From: Gonocerus acuteangulatus
Lineage: Eukaryota; Arthropoda; Insecta; Hemiptera; Coreidae
Direction of reading: 5' to 3'
Length of the DNA: 64,000 nt
NCBI GenBank assembly: GCA_946811695.1
Contig: OX328125.1
Coordinates: 96,484,260 to 96,548,259, forward strand
Made by a program: the position numbers and the translations under genes. Below the pieces are notes generated by a model. The model had not been told where the DNA came from. It ran no database searches and was given only the letters and a program-made list of their open reading frames with translations. Positions within the stretch are counted from its first letter, which is position 1, and each line of letters begins with the position of its first letter. Of the stretch, positions 31,912-42,552 are shown piece by piece.

Positions 31912-32445
31912 TATTTTTTTTCAGTCCCGTAACAGGCCACGAGTGCCCTGAGGGGCAGATACTATAGAGGTATCTGATTCATGACCATACGGCACACTAG
32001 GGAGATAGTGTGGTCAGTACTATGCTCCGGCCGCCTGATTTTCCCTTGGCTGGTAATGACTGCTAGAGTCATTACCACAAACCAAGGTACCCATTATTAT
32101 TATTATTATTTTTTTTTTTATTTTTTTTTTTTAACGGCTCATCTACATCTTGGCCATTAGCGCCGGGCTATCTACAGGTTGCCACCCTTTTCTAATGCCA
32201 ACAGCACGTGGTCGGTCACCCATTCAGGTGCTGACCACGCCCGACGTTGCTTAACTTCGGTGATCTACGGGAACCGGTACCCATTATTAAATTAATTAAA
32301 GGCAGGGTTGGCCTAGGGACGGTCAGGGATGCCGAATTCAACCGGTGAACGAAGACACTAGAAGAAAAAATCTTTAGTGCTTGCTCGGGATTTGAACTCA
32401 GGCCTCCAGCTTATTAGTCCAGTGCTCTACCACTGAGCTAACCTT
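31912..32445 (-). mobile_element. tRNA-derived SINE (family C), interrupted by a 5S SINE
   Basis: The minus-strand head at 32445-32385 reads GGTTAGCTCAGTGGTAGAGC (A box) and GAGTTCAAATCCCG (B box). The body and the 3' part (GGCGGCCGGAGCATAGTAC ... GGCCTGTTACGGGACTGA then A run) match 51140-51492 on the plus strand. 32086-32289 is a nested 5S SINE. It is a retroposed tRNA relative, not a working tRNA gene. Confidence 0.85.
32086..32289 (-). mobile_element. 5S-derived SINE nested in SINE C, 14-bp TSD
   Basis: Perfect GGTACCCATTATTA at 32086-32099 and 32276-32289. The minus strand gives GGTTCCCGTAGATCACCGAA, GTTAAGCAACGTCGGGCG and GGGTGACCGACCACGTGCTG, then a GGCGCTAATGGCC tail and A-rich end. 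About 20 bases of the 5S head are missing at the 5' end. Target-site and nesting show it is younger than SINE C. Confidence 0.92.
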
Positions 32446-32934
32446 AATTTCCTTCTGGACTTAATATTGCAAAAGTGACAATTCTCAAGATAACACAAGC
32501 TAGCTGGCAGCAACTCTTAAGAAAATCACTTGGATCTCTTTACCATCCACAAGATTATGGTGTTCACAAACCATTGCTATATCCAACTCATTTTTTTTTG
32601 TTTTTCAGGAATGTCACTTAGACCCCTTGGCTTCTGGGGCCTTCAATTAATGTTTTAAGAGAAACATTGTTTATAACGAAAAATTAAAATGTTGTAGAGA
32701 GTCTGCACTATTTTGTGTTTAGTTTTAGTAAATGTATGTAATAAATTCGTGTGGTGACAGTAATATAGATTGATAAGCTTCAGTGTAATAGATATAAGTT
32801 TTTCAGCCATGAATGGCCTATTCTTAAGCAGAATAAGACAACTTACTCTCTTCTACTCTGCCTGATGCTCGATGTAAATTCACCGACTGTTTGTTTAATT
32901 TGTCTTAGTTTTTTATCACGAAACGCGCGTCATT
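32446..32934 (+). other. Unique-looking interval with a possible terminal exon
   Basis: A polypyrimidine tract and AG (CATTTTTTTTTGTTTTTCAG, 32589-32608) precede GAATGTCACTTAGACCCC, open for 16 codons (ECHLDPLGFWGLQLMF) to a TAA at ~32657. AATAAA occurs at ~32741. No repeat family was recognised here. This is the only place where a host 3' exon is conceivable; evidence is weak. Confidence 0.2.
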
Positions 32935-33525
32935 TAGCGCGTTTCCTTTGTCCTTCTATAGGAAGGAAACATGCTTTATGACGTGGATGTTATGAAGCAA
33001 TCATTGGAGGCGCCGATTGGTAAATCCTTGTAAATATAAGAAATATATTTCAAAGCGTAATAAATTTCCTAAGAGAAACAGTTCTTAAGCAGTTTTTGAT
33101 AGATCCATCACATTCGGAAAAATAAGTGTTATAACTCGAAAGTGGCGGTTTCGTTTTTTTGAACGATTTTTTGTCGTAGTTGGCTTCATTTTTTTCCCAA
33201 TTTATCATTAAAATGAATATATTATCAAAACAAGTTAAATAAATTATAAAACATATTTGTAATAGGGTTTTGCAAGAGCGAATATTAAGAAGGCGGAGTG
33301 AGTAAATTCCGCTTAGTATACTGTCAGTTTCCTGTGCATTACGGTGCATAAAATCTTTCTTTTCTTTGAGATTTCAATAGATTAGCTGTTTCATTGTCAC
33401 ATTTTTCACGAAAGTTACAAACAAAATATTAACTGTCTCCCTTACAAGCTTTTTAAATGACGCAAGAAATAAAACCGGAAACGCGCTAAGATGTCGCAGG
33501 TCCTGAGAGCCCCATTTTTTGGATT
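32935..33525 (-). mobile_element. H1 short non-autonomous copy
   Basis: The left end TTAGCGCGTTTCCTTTGTCC carries a stem-loop (TTTCCTTTG...AGGAAGGAAA). The right end is GAAACGCGCTAAGATGTCGC then AGGTCCTGAGAG. The interior GTAAATTCCGCTTAG and GCATAAAATCTTTCTTTTC matches other short copies (13.6, 42.3, 62.2 kb). Non-coding. Confidence 0.7.
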
Positions 33526-33772
33526 TCTGGCAAGTTACATACTGAAATAAAGCCTTTTATTATGTGCACAACAAAAATATCGGTTACAATTGCGTTAGCA
33601 TTTGAACGTTACAAATATTAATAATATTAAGTTCTTTAATGCCTTAAGTAACAAAATTTTATTAGTTGACAAGTAAGCAGCTATCTTCTTATTTATATAC
33701 ACATTTTATTATTTCTTATTTTTTTTATTTATTTATTTACTATGTACTTGTATTTTACTGATTACAGGTCCC
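33526..33772. other. AT-rich spacer
   Basis: No feature recognised. Confidence 0.4.
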
Positions 33773-34081
33773 GACATGAAACAGGTTGTAAGGACTCACG
33801 TACTCAATAAATGGCAGGCTAAATGACTACATTTGAATGAAAACAAGCTTCGGGAGATAAAGCCATTCATAAAACAATGGAGTTCCAGCTGTGGAAGCTG
33901 CCGGAGAGAAGAAGTAGTCCTCACAAGACTTAGAATTGGACATACACTACTACCCCACTCTTACTTGATGACAAAACAAGACATACCACTATGTACAGAA
34001 TGCAATAATATTTTAACTGTAAAACGCTTACTAACAGACTGCAGGAAACGTGAAAACATCAACATACCACGTACGATGTAA
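33773..34081 (+). pseudogene. LINE C-terminal tail after RNase H domain
   Basis: Reads HLNENKLREIKPFIKQW, then EEVVLTRLRIGHTLLPHSYL, then LCTECNNILTVKRLLTDC. The order NKL-x-x-IKP ... W ... VVL[TC]RLRIGHT-x-x-[TP]HSYL ... P-x-C-x-x-C ... [LI]TVKHLL-x-x-C is the usual end of I/LOA/Jockey-group LINE ORF2 proteins that carry RNase H. A stop precedes HLNENK, and the RT and endonuclease parts are absent. It is 5'-truncated. Confidence 0.8.
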
Positions 34082-34222
34082 GAATTATTGACAGATAGTA
34101 GCCCACACATATCCATTATTTTTGACTTTTAGAAAAAGACATGCAGATGTCTTTTAAAATTTTAATATGTTAATTGAATTTTTTATTTGTACAATATAGA
34201 GCATAAAGACAGCATTTTTAGT

Positions 34223-34469
34223 CATCGTTCGTTTATAGGAAATAATTTCGGGGGGGGGGAGCATTTGGGGGTATGGAATACGAACAATCTAGAACTTGGA
34301 ATAGTAAGACAATAAAAACGCTATTACACCCAAAAATATATAATTTTTTTTCTGAACGAAGTGGTCTTATTTAATTTATTTTTAATGTTTTCACCGACAT
34401 ACTTTTATCGATTAAATCAAAATTTCGAAGGGGTTCGCCCCACTCAGCCCCCCTTATTTACGCCCATGT
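34223..34469. mobile_element. hAT-type MITE (CATGGGCGTATAT family), diverged copy
   Basis: ATAGGAAATAATTTCGGGGG, GTATGGAATACGAAC and TTATTTACGCCCATG align with the MITE at 38890-39154. The left TIR is eroded (CGTTCGTTTATAGG). Confidence 0.7.
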
Positions 34470-34812
34470 ATTTAGTTTATTAAATTTATTACTTCTTCTT
34501 TTTATTTTATATTAGACTTTTAATATTTGTTCCTCGTATTATATTTTTTTTTCCTCTCCTTTTAATTTTTTATCTTATATGTATAAAAAAATCACCCCCT
34601 GCCTGCCTGTGCACCCTGCCTGTTTATAGAACAAATTGCCCTGTTGCGGACTCTAAATCCAAATTAATAAATTTATACAAAATGTTTTTAATTTTTCAAT
34701 TAAATTTTAAATTATGTTTTTGTCCTTTGAAGTATTAAACAAACGACTTCAGCATTTTTCATTTTAGACACATGTGAGGGTCCTACGGTTTTCAGCTCCT
34801 AAATCAAAGGAT
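34470..34812. other. AT-rich spacer
   Basis: No gene; a short GCCTGCCTGTGCACCCTGCC patch lies at 34601-34622. Confidence 0.4.
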
Positions 34813-34813
34813 T

Positions 34814-34814
<1 letters not shown>

Positions 34815-34866
<52 letters not shown>
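34815..34866. repeat. (AT)n microsatellite
   Basis: About 24 TA units. Confidence 0.95.
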
Positions 34867-34869
<3 letters not shown>

Positions 34870-35410
34870 ATAAAAATGTGACAGAAATGTGTTCTAGTGT
34901 ATACGTAGTTTGGTGTTGGTGGTGTGCGTTTTAGAGGGCGAACAGAAATATAAATAAAATCCGGTAAAAAAAAATGGAAAAAATAAACAAGTTAGGCCAA
35001 ATTGTAAATATAACACCCTCGGAAGGGATGGTTACATTGTACTTACGCGTTCTGGGTGATTATGTAGAATGCAGAGTACGTAAATTCTGATACAGGAGAG
35101 GTACACAGATCACAGAGTATCCACTAAGAGAGCCGGCGAGGGACTGGATAGGCACCCACAAGCTGGTGATATGGAGGGGGTGCCTCCTTCTTCCTAACCG
35201 CCCGTTTAAGTCTCCAGATGCCGAGGGAGGAAGTCACGTATAGTCCGAGGTTTATCGGTAAAGCACTTCCGTCCGTGTGTCATTAGGCCAAGAGGAGGAG
35301 TAGGGAAGGCAAATATGATTTTTCAGCTAAAATCAATGAAGCTCCCGTCTTGAACACGGTTGGGAAATTTTGATAAGTGGATAGAAACTATTTCGAAGCT
35401 TTCTAAATTC
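34867..35410. other. Unclassified interval, less AT-rich
   Basis: From 34972 a frame starts MEKINKLGQIVNITPSEGMV and stays open ~45 codons, then is broken. 35110-35300 is GC-richer with many short frames. Possibly a decayed retroelement 5' region; family not recognised. Confidence 0.25.
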
Positions 35411-36141
35411 TCTAAAAAGTCCGTCACGCAGGAGCTGCATAACTAAGCACTTTCCTCAGAATTTGGGTAGAGTAGACTGCTCTCCAAAACAATTTGCTTA
35501 AAACATCCTACATAAATAAAATAATTTTGTAAATAATTTGCTTCCAGAGTTATGTTAATACATGATACTGTACTACTTAATAAATACTCAAAAACTTCAT
35601 TTTCCGTTTTTTGATCTGACGCAGGAACAGGATACAGTCCCCCTAGTGGGAGATAGCGCTCCTCGCGGTGGCTTTGGGAACCTACGTCTTGCGGGCTGAT
35701 TCTAATTGAAGAGAGTCTAAGGTAAACCCTCCTTTCCGATAGACCGATTTACTGCATTTTTACAACACTTCTTTCTTATGAGATACCCCACAAACCGCGT
35801 ATCGTTACAATACAGCATAAATTACGACTGGTATAAGTATATTGCTACTTTAGGTCCGGAGTAACCCCCCCCCCCCCTCCAAATAACCCGATTTAGTTTA
35901 ATTTTACAACGTATTTCTCTCTTTAGATCAACATAACGAATACCGAGTTTCGTTGAAATATAACAAAAACTACGGCTGGCATGGTCAAATTAGTGTTTTG
36001 GGTCCGGGGTAAACCCCCCCCCCCCTCTCGGTGGACCGATTTTGGTGGTTAACGAGCTCGTTCAATCGTTTGCTAATTGAATGCTTTATACCACGTTTCG
36101 TGAAGAAAAAACAAAAGCTCTGGCCGCTATCATGTTAATAG

Positions 36142-36186
<45 letters not shown>

Positions 36187-36326
36187 TAAATTTTAACGGG
36201 GGTCATTTTCGGTGTCTACTAGATAGGATCGATAAAGATTTGAAGAATTTTTTCAAAAATTCCGTCATGTGTGCAACCTCAATAGCTACTTTCCTTCAGA
36301 GGAAAGTGCTAAAAAAACAAACTAAA

Positions 36327-36386
<60 letters not shown>

Positions 36387-36479
36387 TTTTTTTCCATTGT
36401 TGACCTCCAACTTCCAATATTCTTGTTTTTTTTTTGTAGCCAATAGGTCATAAAAACACACCTTTCACCTCATGTATTT

Positions 36480-36550
36480 TATTATCTTCACCCTAAACGG
36501 TTTCGAGCTATTCTGCTCCTCCTCAAAGGGTATTTCATTCGATGGTCTTA
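36480..36550 (-). ncRNA. Penelope/hammerhead-like hairpin
   Basis: The minus strand reads CCCTTTGAGGAGGAGCAGAAT then AGCTCGAAACCGTTTAGGG: a TTGAGGA box, a GAGC/GCTC stem, then GAAAC. One base departs from the CUGANGA core. Confidence 0.35.
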
Positions 36551-36560
36551 TCCCATCACG

Positions 36561-36598
36561 TACAATTATAATAAAGTGTACACTTTATTATAATTGTA
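36561..36598. repeat. Perfect 38-bp palindrome, no loop
   Basis: TACAATTATAATAAAGTGT is followed immediately by its exact complement. Confidence 0.95.
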
Positions 36599-37246
36599 TA
36601 TTACACCCACATTACCAATTTGCCACTGCCAGCCGTAATTTTTGTTACATTTCAATGAAACTCGGTATTCGTGGTGGTAATCAACAGAGAAAAATGGGTT
36701 GTGAAAATAAACTAAATCGGGTTATTTGGAGGGGGGGTTTACTCCGGACCTAAAGTACTAATATACTCATACCGGTCGTAATTTCTTCTGTATTGTAACA
36801 AAACGCGTTATACGTCAAGGGTATCTCATGAGAAAGAATTGTTGTAAAAATTAAGTAAATCGGTCGATTGGAAAGGAGGGTTTACTTTAAACTCTGTTTC
36901 ATTGGAATTAGCCGGCCAGACGAAGGTTCCCAAAGGCGCCGCGAGGAGCGCTATCTGCCACTGTGGGGACTGTATCCTGTTCCTGCGTCAGATCAAAAGC
37001 CGGAAAATGAAATTTTTGTGTATTTATTAAGTAGTACAGTATCATATATTAACATAACTCTGGAAGCAAATTATTTACAAAATTAATAATTGAACAGTTC
37101 TCATAAGAAATACAAATGAGTGGAACTATTCACGTTTTTATTTTATTTATATAGGTTATTTACAGCAAATTATTCAGTAATGTAGTCTACACTACAAAAA
37201 TTCTGAGGAAAGTGCTTAGTTATGCAGCTCCTGCGTGACGGACTTT

Positions 37247-38168
37247 TAATTTTCTAATGAGTAACTGATCAATTATTAATTTGCTTCCAGAGTTATGTTG
37301 ACACATGGTACCTACTACACTACGTAATAAATACAAAAAACCTCATATTATTGTATTTTGATCTAACGCAGGAACAGTATACAGTCCCTCTAGTGGTAGA
37401 AAGCGCTACTTGCGGCGGCTTTGTGAACCTACGTCTGGCGGGCTTTTCTATTTAAATATATTACAAAGTTACCCCTTTCCGATTGACCAATTGAGCTCAT
37501 TTTTACAACACTTCTTTCTCATGAGTTACCCATGACGTATACCGCGTTTCGTTACAATACAGGATAAATTACGACCGGTATGAGTATATATTAGTAATTT
37601 GGGTCCGGAGTAAACCCCCTCCCCTCCTAATGAACCGATTTAGTTTATTTTTACAACAAATATTTACCTATAGATTACCACTACGAATACCAAGTTTCGT
37701 CGAAATATACCAACAATCACGGCTGTTAGTGGCGAATTGGTATTGTGGGTCCGGAGTAACCCCCCCCCCCCCCTCCTTATGAACCGATTTAGTTCATTTT
37801 TATATCCCACTTTTCTCTCTATATTACCACTACGAATACCAAGTTTCGTTGAAATATACCAAATATTACGGCTGACATGGTCAAATTAGTGTTTTGGGTT
37901 TGGGGTAAACCCCCCCCCCTTCCGGGCACCGATTTTGGTGGTTAACGAACTCGTTCAATCGTTTGCTAATTGAACCCTATATACCAAGTTTCGTGACGAA
38001 AAAAACGAAAACTCTGGCCGCTATCGTGTTAACAGACATATATACATATATTACAAATTATTTTATTTATATAGGTTATTTACTGCAAATAATTCAGTAA
38101 TATTATCTACACTACAAAAATTCTGAGGAAAGTGCTTAGTTATGCAGCTCCTGCGTGACGGACTTTTA
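37247..38168 (+). mobile_element. H2 fragment, third copy
   Basis: Continues directly from the second copy: TAATGAGTAACTGATCAATTA and a left-arm-like series of 143-bp units (37600-38020), then ACAGACATATATAC, then a right-hand end GCAGCTCCTGCGTGACGG at 38141-38158 with ACTTTT to 38167. The composite looks like an H2 whose left terminus was lost or replaced by abutting the previous copy. Confidence 0.65.
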
Positions 38169-38171
38169 ATT

Positions 38172-38216
38172 ATTAATTATAGGTGCTTCTACTGCCAAGG
38201 TCATTAGCACCTACTT
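38172..38216 (-). repeat. SINE-tail stem-loop remnant
   Basis: AGGTGCTTCTACTGCCAAGG then TCATTAGCACCT; the minus strand gives AGGTGCTAATGACC ... AGCACCT, the conserved SINE 3' stem-loop. Confidence 0.5.
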
Positions 38217-38217
38217 T

Positions 38218-38726
38218 CGTTAGTGTCTCGAAAACGCTTGACAATCGTGGGAAGCGGTAGGTTACCATTCGAATACTTACTAAATGGTCTACAAAAAAAG
38301 GTTCTGAAGAAAGTTTTAATTAGGCGATTTCAATCGGAGAAATAAGTGCTTAAAACTTTAAAGTAATTGAATTCGTTTATTCGAACGGTTCTTTTTGTCT
38401 GTTTTATTCCTTATTATTTTTTAATTGCTTATAGTCGGATAATGTATTTGACAATAAAACAGAGTAAGTAAAATAAGAAGATCAATTTATTGTTAGAAAT
38501 GTAGCGTTCAAAGAGAGAGATCCCAAGGCTTTCCAAATGCCTCTGAGCGCAGGCCTTTCTGGCCGACTTATTGGTTGGCCGACCCATACAGGTAAGATCA
38601 TAAATCAAGACCTTTCAAGACTGGTGGAACCAAAATAATAACTGATTCTATTTTAATCTTTCCAAATTAAACTAGGGATAAGAACGGAACCGCTCTAAGA
38701 TGATGCAGTTCCTGCGAGTCGGACGT
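38218..38726 (-). mobile_element. H1 partial copy
   Basis: TTTCAATCGGAGAAATAAGTG and AATTGCTTATAGTCGG match 4620-4900. The right end is GAACCGCTCTAAGATGATGC then AGTTCCTGCGAGTCGGAC. The middle part of H1 is deleted. Confidence 0.7.
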
Positions 38727-38732
38727 TTTTAC

Positions 38733-38786
38733 GGTTAAAGGTACGTTGCAAGTCTCACATAGCAGCGTACCTTTAACTGTAAAACA
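38733..38786. repeat. Imperfect 16-bp hairpin
   Basis: GTTAAAGGTACGTTGC and GCAGCGTACCTTTAAC are separated by ~16 bases; one mismatch. Confidence 0.85.
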
Positions 38787-38881
38787 TTTTAGATATTTAA
38801 ATTTTGGTTCCATTTGGAGTTAATGAAGTAGGTATTCGAATAAAAATATGTTATGAATAGTCCGGAAACGTTTTGGGATCT

Positions 38882-39162
38882 TCGTGTATCATGGGCGTAT
38901 ATAGAAAATAATTTCGGAGGGGGCTGGGAAAATTTCGGGGGGGGGGCTGAGACCATTTCCGGTGTATGGAATACTAACAATGTATATCTTGGAAGAGTTT
39001 TAGCCAAATTAAACGCTATTACACCCAAAACAGAATATGTTTTATGAACTAAATGATCTTATTTAATTTATTTTTAAGGGTTTTATGAAATTTTTACCGA
39101 TCAAATCAAAATTTCGGGGAGGGGGACTGCAGCCCCCCCTTATATACGCCCATGTCGTGTAT
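38882..39162. mobile_element. hAT-type MITE with exact 8-bp TSD
   Basis: The element is 38890-39154 with ends CATGGGCGTATATA and TATATACGCCCATG, flanked by TCGTGTAT on both sides (38882-38889, 39155-39162). 265 bp, non-coding, with G and C homopolymer runs. It establishes the family as hAT-type. Confidence 0.95.
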
Positions 39163-39533
39163 GTGCTTTATTTAAGAAATATTTCGAGATATTTCTCAAA
39201 AACAGTTAGAAAATCGTGAGAGGTGACCTTTCTCTAAAAAAAAGTCCGACTCGCAGGAACTGCAGCATCTTAGCGCGGTTCCGTTCATGTCCCTAGTGCC
39301 ATTTGATAAGCTTAGAAAAGAAATAAACTTATTTTTTTTTATATATCTCGTGAAAATTGTCAAAATCCTCTCGAACATCTCGAATAAAAGTGATATTAAG
39401 GCGTCAGGGACACCGACAGTAGCTAACTTTTACACAGAAGCGGAAATTACAGAATCTGGCTCTCATTCTAAAGCAAAGCTCTATAAATCAATACAAAATA
39501 TGCCTAATAAAGCCTTTCTAGAGGATACAGAAG

Positions 39534-39792
39534 CATGGGCGTATATGAGGGGGGGGGGGCTGAGGGGGCTGCAGCCCCTCCCGAAATTTTGAATTGATGA
39601 TAAAAACTTCTCGTAAAACCCTTAAAAATAAATTAAATAAGATCACTTAGTTCATAAAACATATTTTATTTTACGTGCAATAGCGTTTTAGTTGCCTAAA
39701 ACTATTCCAAGCTCTAAATATTTAGTATTCCATACCCTGGAAATGGTCTCAGCCCCCCCCCCCCCCCGAAATTGTTTTTATATACGCCCATG
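39534..39792. mobile_element. hAT-type MITE nested in H1, exact 8-bp TSD
   Basis: TACAGAAG at 39526-39533 and 39793-39800 flanks a 259-bp element with ends CATGGGCGTATAT / ATATACGCCCATG. Same site as the MITE in the partner H1 copy. Confidence 0.95.
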
Positions 39793-40925
39793 TACAGAAG
39801 GATCAAGAAGAAGTACACAAGATTGAGTAGAATACCCTGCCTAATATAGCCTATATAGAATAATATGCCGAATAAAACGTATCTAGTAAATACACAAGGA
39901 AAAATAAAAGTCTTGACGAATAACAAGTCAAAAAAAAAACTTTATTTAACAAAATAAAACAAAGTTTAGTCGCCCAACTACAATAGAATAATATACCTAA
40001 TTAAGTCTATGGAGTAGATACAAATGGACCAAAAACAAGTCTTGGGGAATATTGATTTTTTTCTAATTAAATACTTTTTATCAATATTTAGTATATAACC
40101 TTTGTTGAAAATTATTGATTGCTAATTGATGAATCGGTTTACAACTAAGTAGTCTTTATGAATATTTAGTATATAACCTATTTTTGGATCTGTGTTTTTG
40201 GGGTGCTCTCCGCCTAGGCTTTGTATTTGTGTCGGCAGATACCTGGGGTATATTTACAGCTCTTGAGGATTAACTCTTAGCAGGTAAATTTCCTGCGGCC
40301 CCATTGTGTTCTACGGGCATTGAACCGCCATATACGCTCATAGTATCTAACCGTTGTGAAGTTTATTTTTTGGATTTAGGACTTAATATACATATGTAGA
40401 CTAAATCATAGCAAGAAGTAATCCTCCGTCGTCGGTTCTTAACTATGTAGACTCGCTAATGTTATCCAATCTTAGATACATCGTATTTAAAATCCACAGC
40501 AAAAACACGACATTTCATCAGAATCCCCTGCTGAATAAAACTTATATAGAATAATATGCAAAATAAAGCCTATCTAGTGGATAAAAATAGAGGAAAAAAG
40601 CCGTTCGTGGTGGTAGAAAATCTTAAAAGTATTTCGCTCAGAAATCTCCGAAATATTGTCACTAATTTTACGTATCCTGTTTTATAGCCAAATAGATTTA
40701 TATTCTATAATCAATAAGAAAAACCTACTAACAATAAAAAACTAAGGGTAACAGATGAAAATAGGGAATACCAAGAATAATTCTAAAGAACGAAATCAAC
40801 ACCAGTACTGTAATCTAGATATTCATACGGCATCTTCGAATTCTAACAAACAAAATATTGATTCTAATTATACGTATCCTGTTTTATTGACAAATACATT
40901 TGACTACTATAAGCAATTAAAAACA

Positions 40926-41038
40926 CTAGGGAATATGCCAAAGAACTCGGAATAGGAGCCTCGATAGTTTCAAGACATTTGAAGGAAATCGACAAATCCA
41001 AAGCTGACATTACTTCGCTTATTCAAAACTTTCTTTAG
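40926..41038 (+). pseudogene. Helix-turn-helix scrap inside H1, partner copy
   Basis: Reads REYAKELGIGASIVSRHLKE, IDKSKADITSL, then a stop at 41036. Homologous to 4931-5027, with two replacements in the turn. It resembles the second HTH of mariner-type transposases and has no catalytic domain. Confidence 0.5.
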
Positions 41039-41942
41039 AACCTTTCTTGTAGACCATTTAGTAAGCTTTCGAATGGTAACCTTTCGCTTCCCAAGATTTT
41101 CAACCGTTTTCGAGATATTAAGAAATTATACGAAGTTCCCAAAACTTTTCATTATTTCTGACAACAGAAAATTGGTCTCATTTTACCTATCCTGTTTTAC
41201 ACACACATACATTTTCCTTACAAATACAACATAAGAAATTAAAGAAATAAAAAGCAATAAAAAACCAAGGGAAAGAGACAAAAATTACAAAAAGAACGAC
41301 AAAAACCCGTTCATAAGAACAAAACAGACGTATTTGAAGTTTTAAGCATTTATTTCTCCGATTGACATAACCTAATCAAAAATAGTTTTAGAATCATTTA
41401 AGTAGAGAATTTAGTAAGCTTTCAAATAGTTTCAATCCACTTACCACGATTTCCCAACCGTGTTCGAGATATTAATGAAAGTATACGAAGTTTCCAAAAC
41501 TTTTCATATCTGTTCATAAAATATTTTATTCTAACCCTTCCTTAACTCCAAACGTAACATAACTTTCAACATATTAGTTTTAATGAAAGTAGAACATGCA
41601 CATAACGTTTCAACTGAATCCCGTTATTCTAAGTACCCAAACCAAAAACGGTATTCAAAAACTATTTTTCCAATTTTCTCGACAACGGTTAAAGCTATCG
41701 CCTTGAAAATGGTTTCATTCGTTTTTCTAGCCCAAGAAGCCTATAAAACGAGTACTTACAAGCTTATGAACTCAAAAACGTAAGCGTTACGATTTTTTCT
41801 GCGCGAATTTCGCCCCAAACGCCATCTTCCAGTGGGCGGATTTTGCTGGTTAACGAACTTGACCTTTCAAATTGGACGACAGATTTTTGTACCAAATTTC
41901 ATCAAAATCGGACCATTCGTCTTCTATTTAGAGAGCGAACAG

Positions 41943-41946
<4 letters not shown>

Positions 41947-42021
<75 letters not shown>

Positions 42022-42022
42022 C
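41947..42022. repeat. (AT)n microsatellite carried by H1
   Basis: Lies between GAACAGACAAATAT and ACAAATTTGAACC, the standard position in H1 copies. Confidence 0.95.
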
Positions 42023-42161
42023 AAATTTGAACCACCGTTATTTTCGGTTTCTAGGGGTTCTGAAACGCAAAATTTTCTAGTCGGCACTTCCGGATTGTTT
42101 CATTGTATCAACCTTATAAGCGGGGTTCCTCCCTATGGGGGAGGGAGGAACCGCGCTAAAA

Positions 42162-42552
42162 GGTTCTGAAGCAATTTTCTGTGCTTAAAAACTTTGAAAG
42201 TGTAGGTTTTGTTCTTTTGAACGAGTTTCTGTCTCCGTTTAACTCACTTTTTAAGTGTTTGTTTTTTGTTTGAAATCGAATTCAACAGTAGAATGAGTAT
42301 TTTAGTGAAACAAGGTAAGAAAATGAGAAAAGTATTAGTAGAAATAGTGCTTTTGAGAAAGGATTATCGCTTAGGATACAATCAGTTTCTGTTGTGGCGC
42401 CTTAAATCTTCCTTCTCTTTTGAGATTTTATTTTATATTTTTCACAAAGGACCAATACCTCCCAATAAATGCTTCTATTCCTTTACTAATGGGCCCACTA
42501 AGACAAAAACCACACTAAGATGACGCAGTTTCTGCTAGTGGGACGATTTTCA
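42162..42552 (-). mobile_element. H1 short copy, left end missing
   Basis: AGGTTCTGAAGCAATTTTC, TCTTTTGAACGAGTTTCTG and GCGCCTTAAATCTTCCTTC match other short copies. It ends CACACTAAGATGACGCAG then TTTCTGCTAGTGGGACG. It abuts the full H1 copy, suggesting insertion of one into the other. Confidence 0.6.

Larger units (their letters stand above)
35414..37246. mobile_element. H2 foldback, second copy
   Basis: The left arm 35414-36318 begins AAAAAGTCCGTCACGCAGGAG. The right arm ~36599-37246 ends GCAGCTCCTGCGTGACGG then ACTTTT. Both have the 143-bp-type repeats with C or G runs. The centre contains (AT)n (36331-36381), a Penelope-like hairpin and a perfect 38-bp palindrome. It is shorter than the 5.7-kb copy. 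Confidence 0.75.
39236..42161 (+). mobile_element. H1 element, plus-oriented full copy
   Basis: Begins AAAAAAAAGTCCGACTCGCAG and ends GGAACCGCGCTAAAA after a GGTTCCTCCC...GGGAGGAACC stem-loop. Near-identical to the inverted copy at 4037-6712 over most of its length, including the nested MITE and the HTH scrap. Near the 3' end: GGTTAACGAACTTGACC, TTTCATCAAAATCGGACC, (AT)n (41947-42022), then ACAAATTTGAACC and a TTTTCGGTTTCTAGG segment. Length differs from the partner mostly in the (AT)n block and small indels. Confidence 0.75.
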
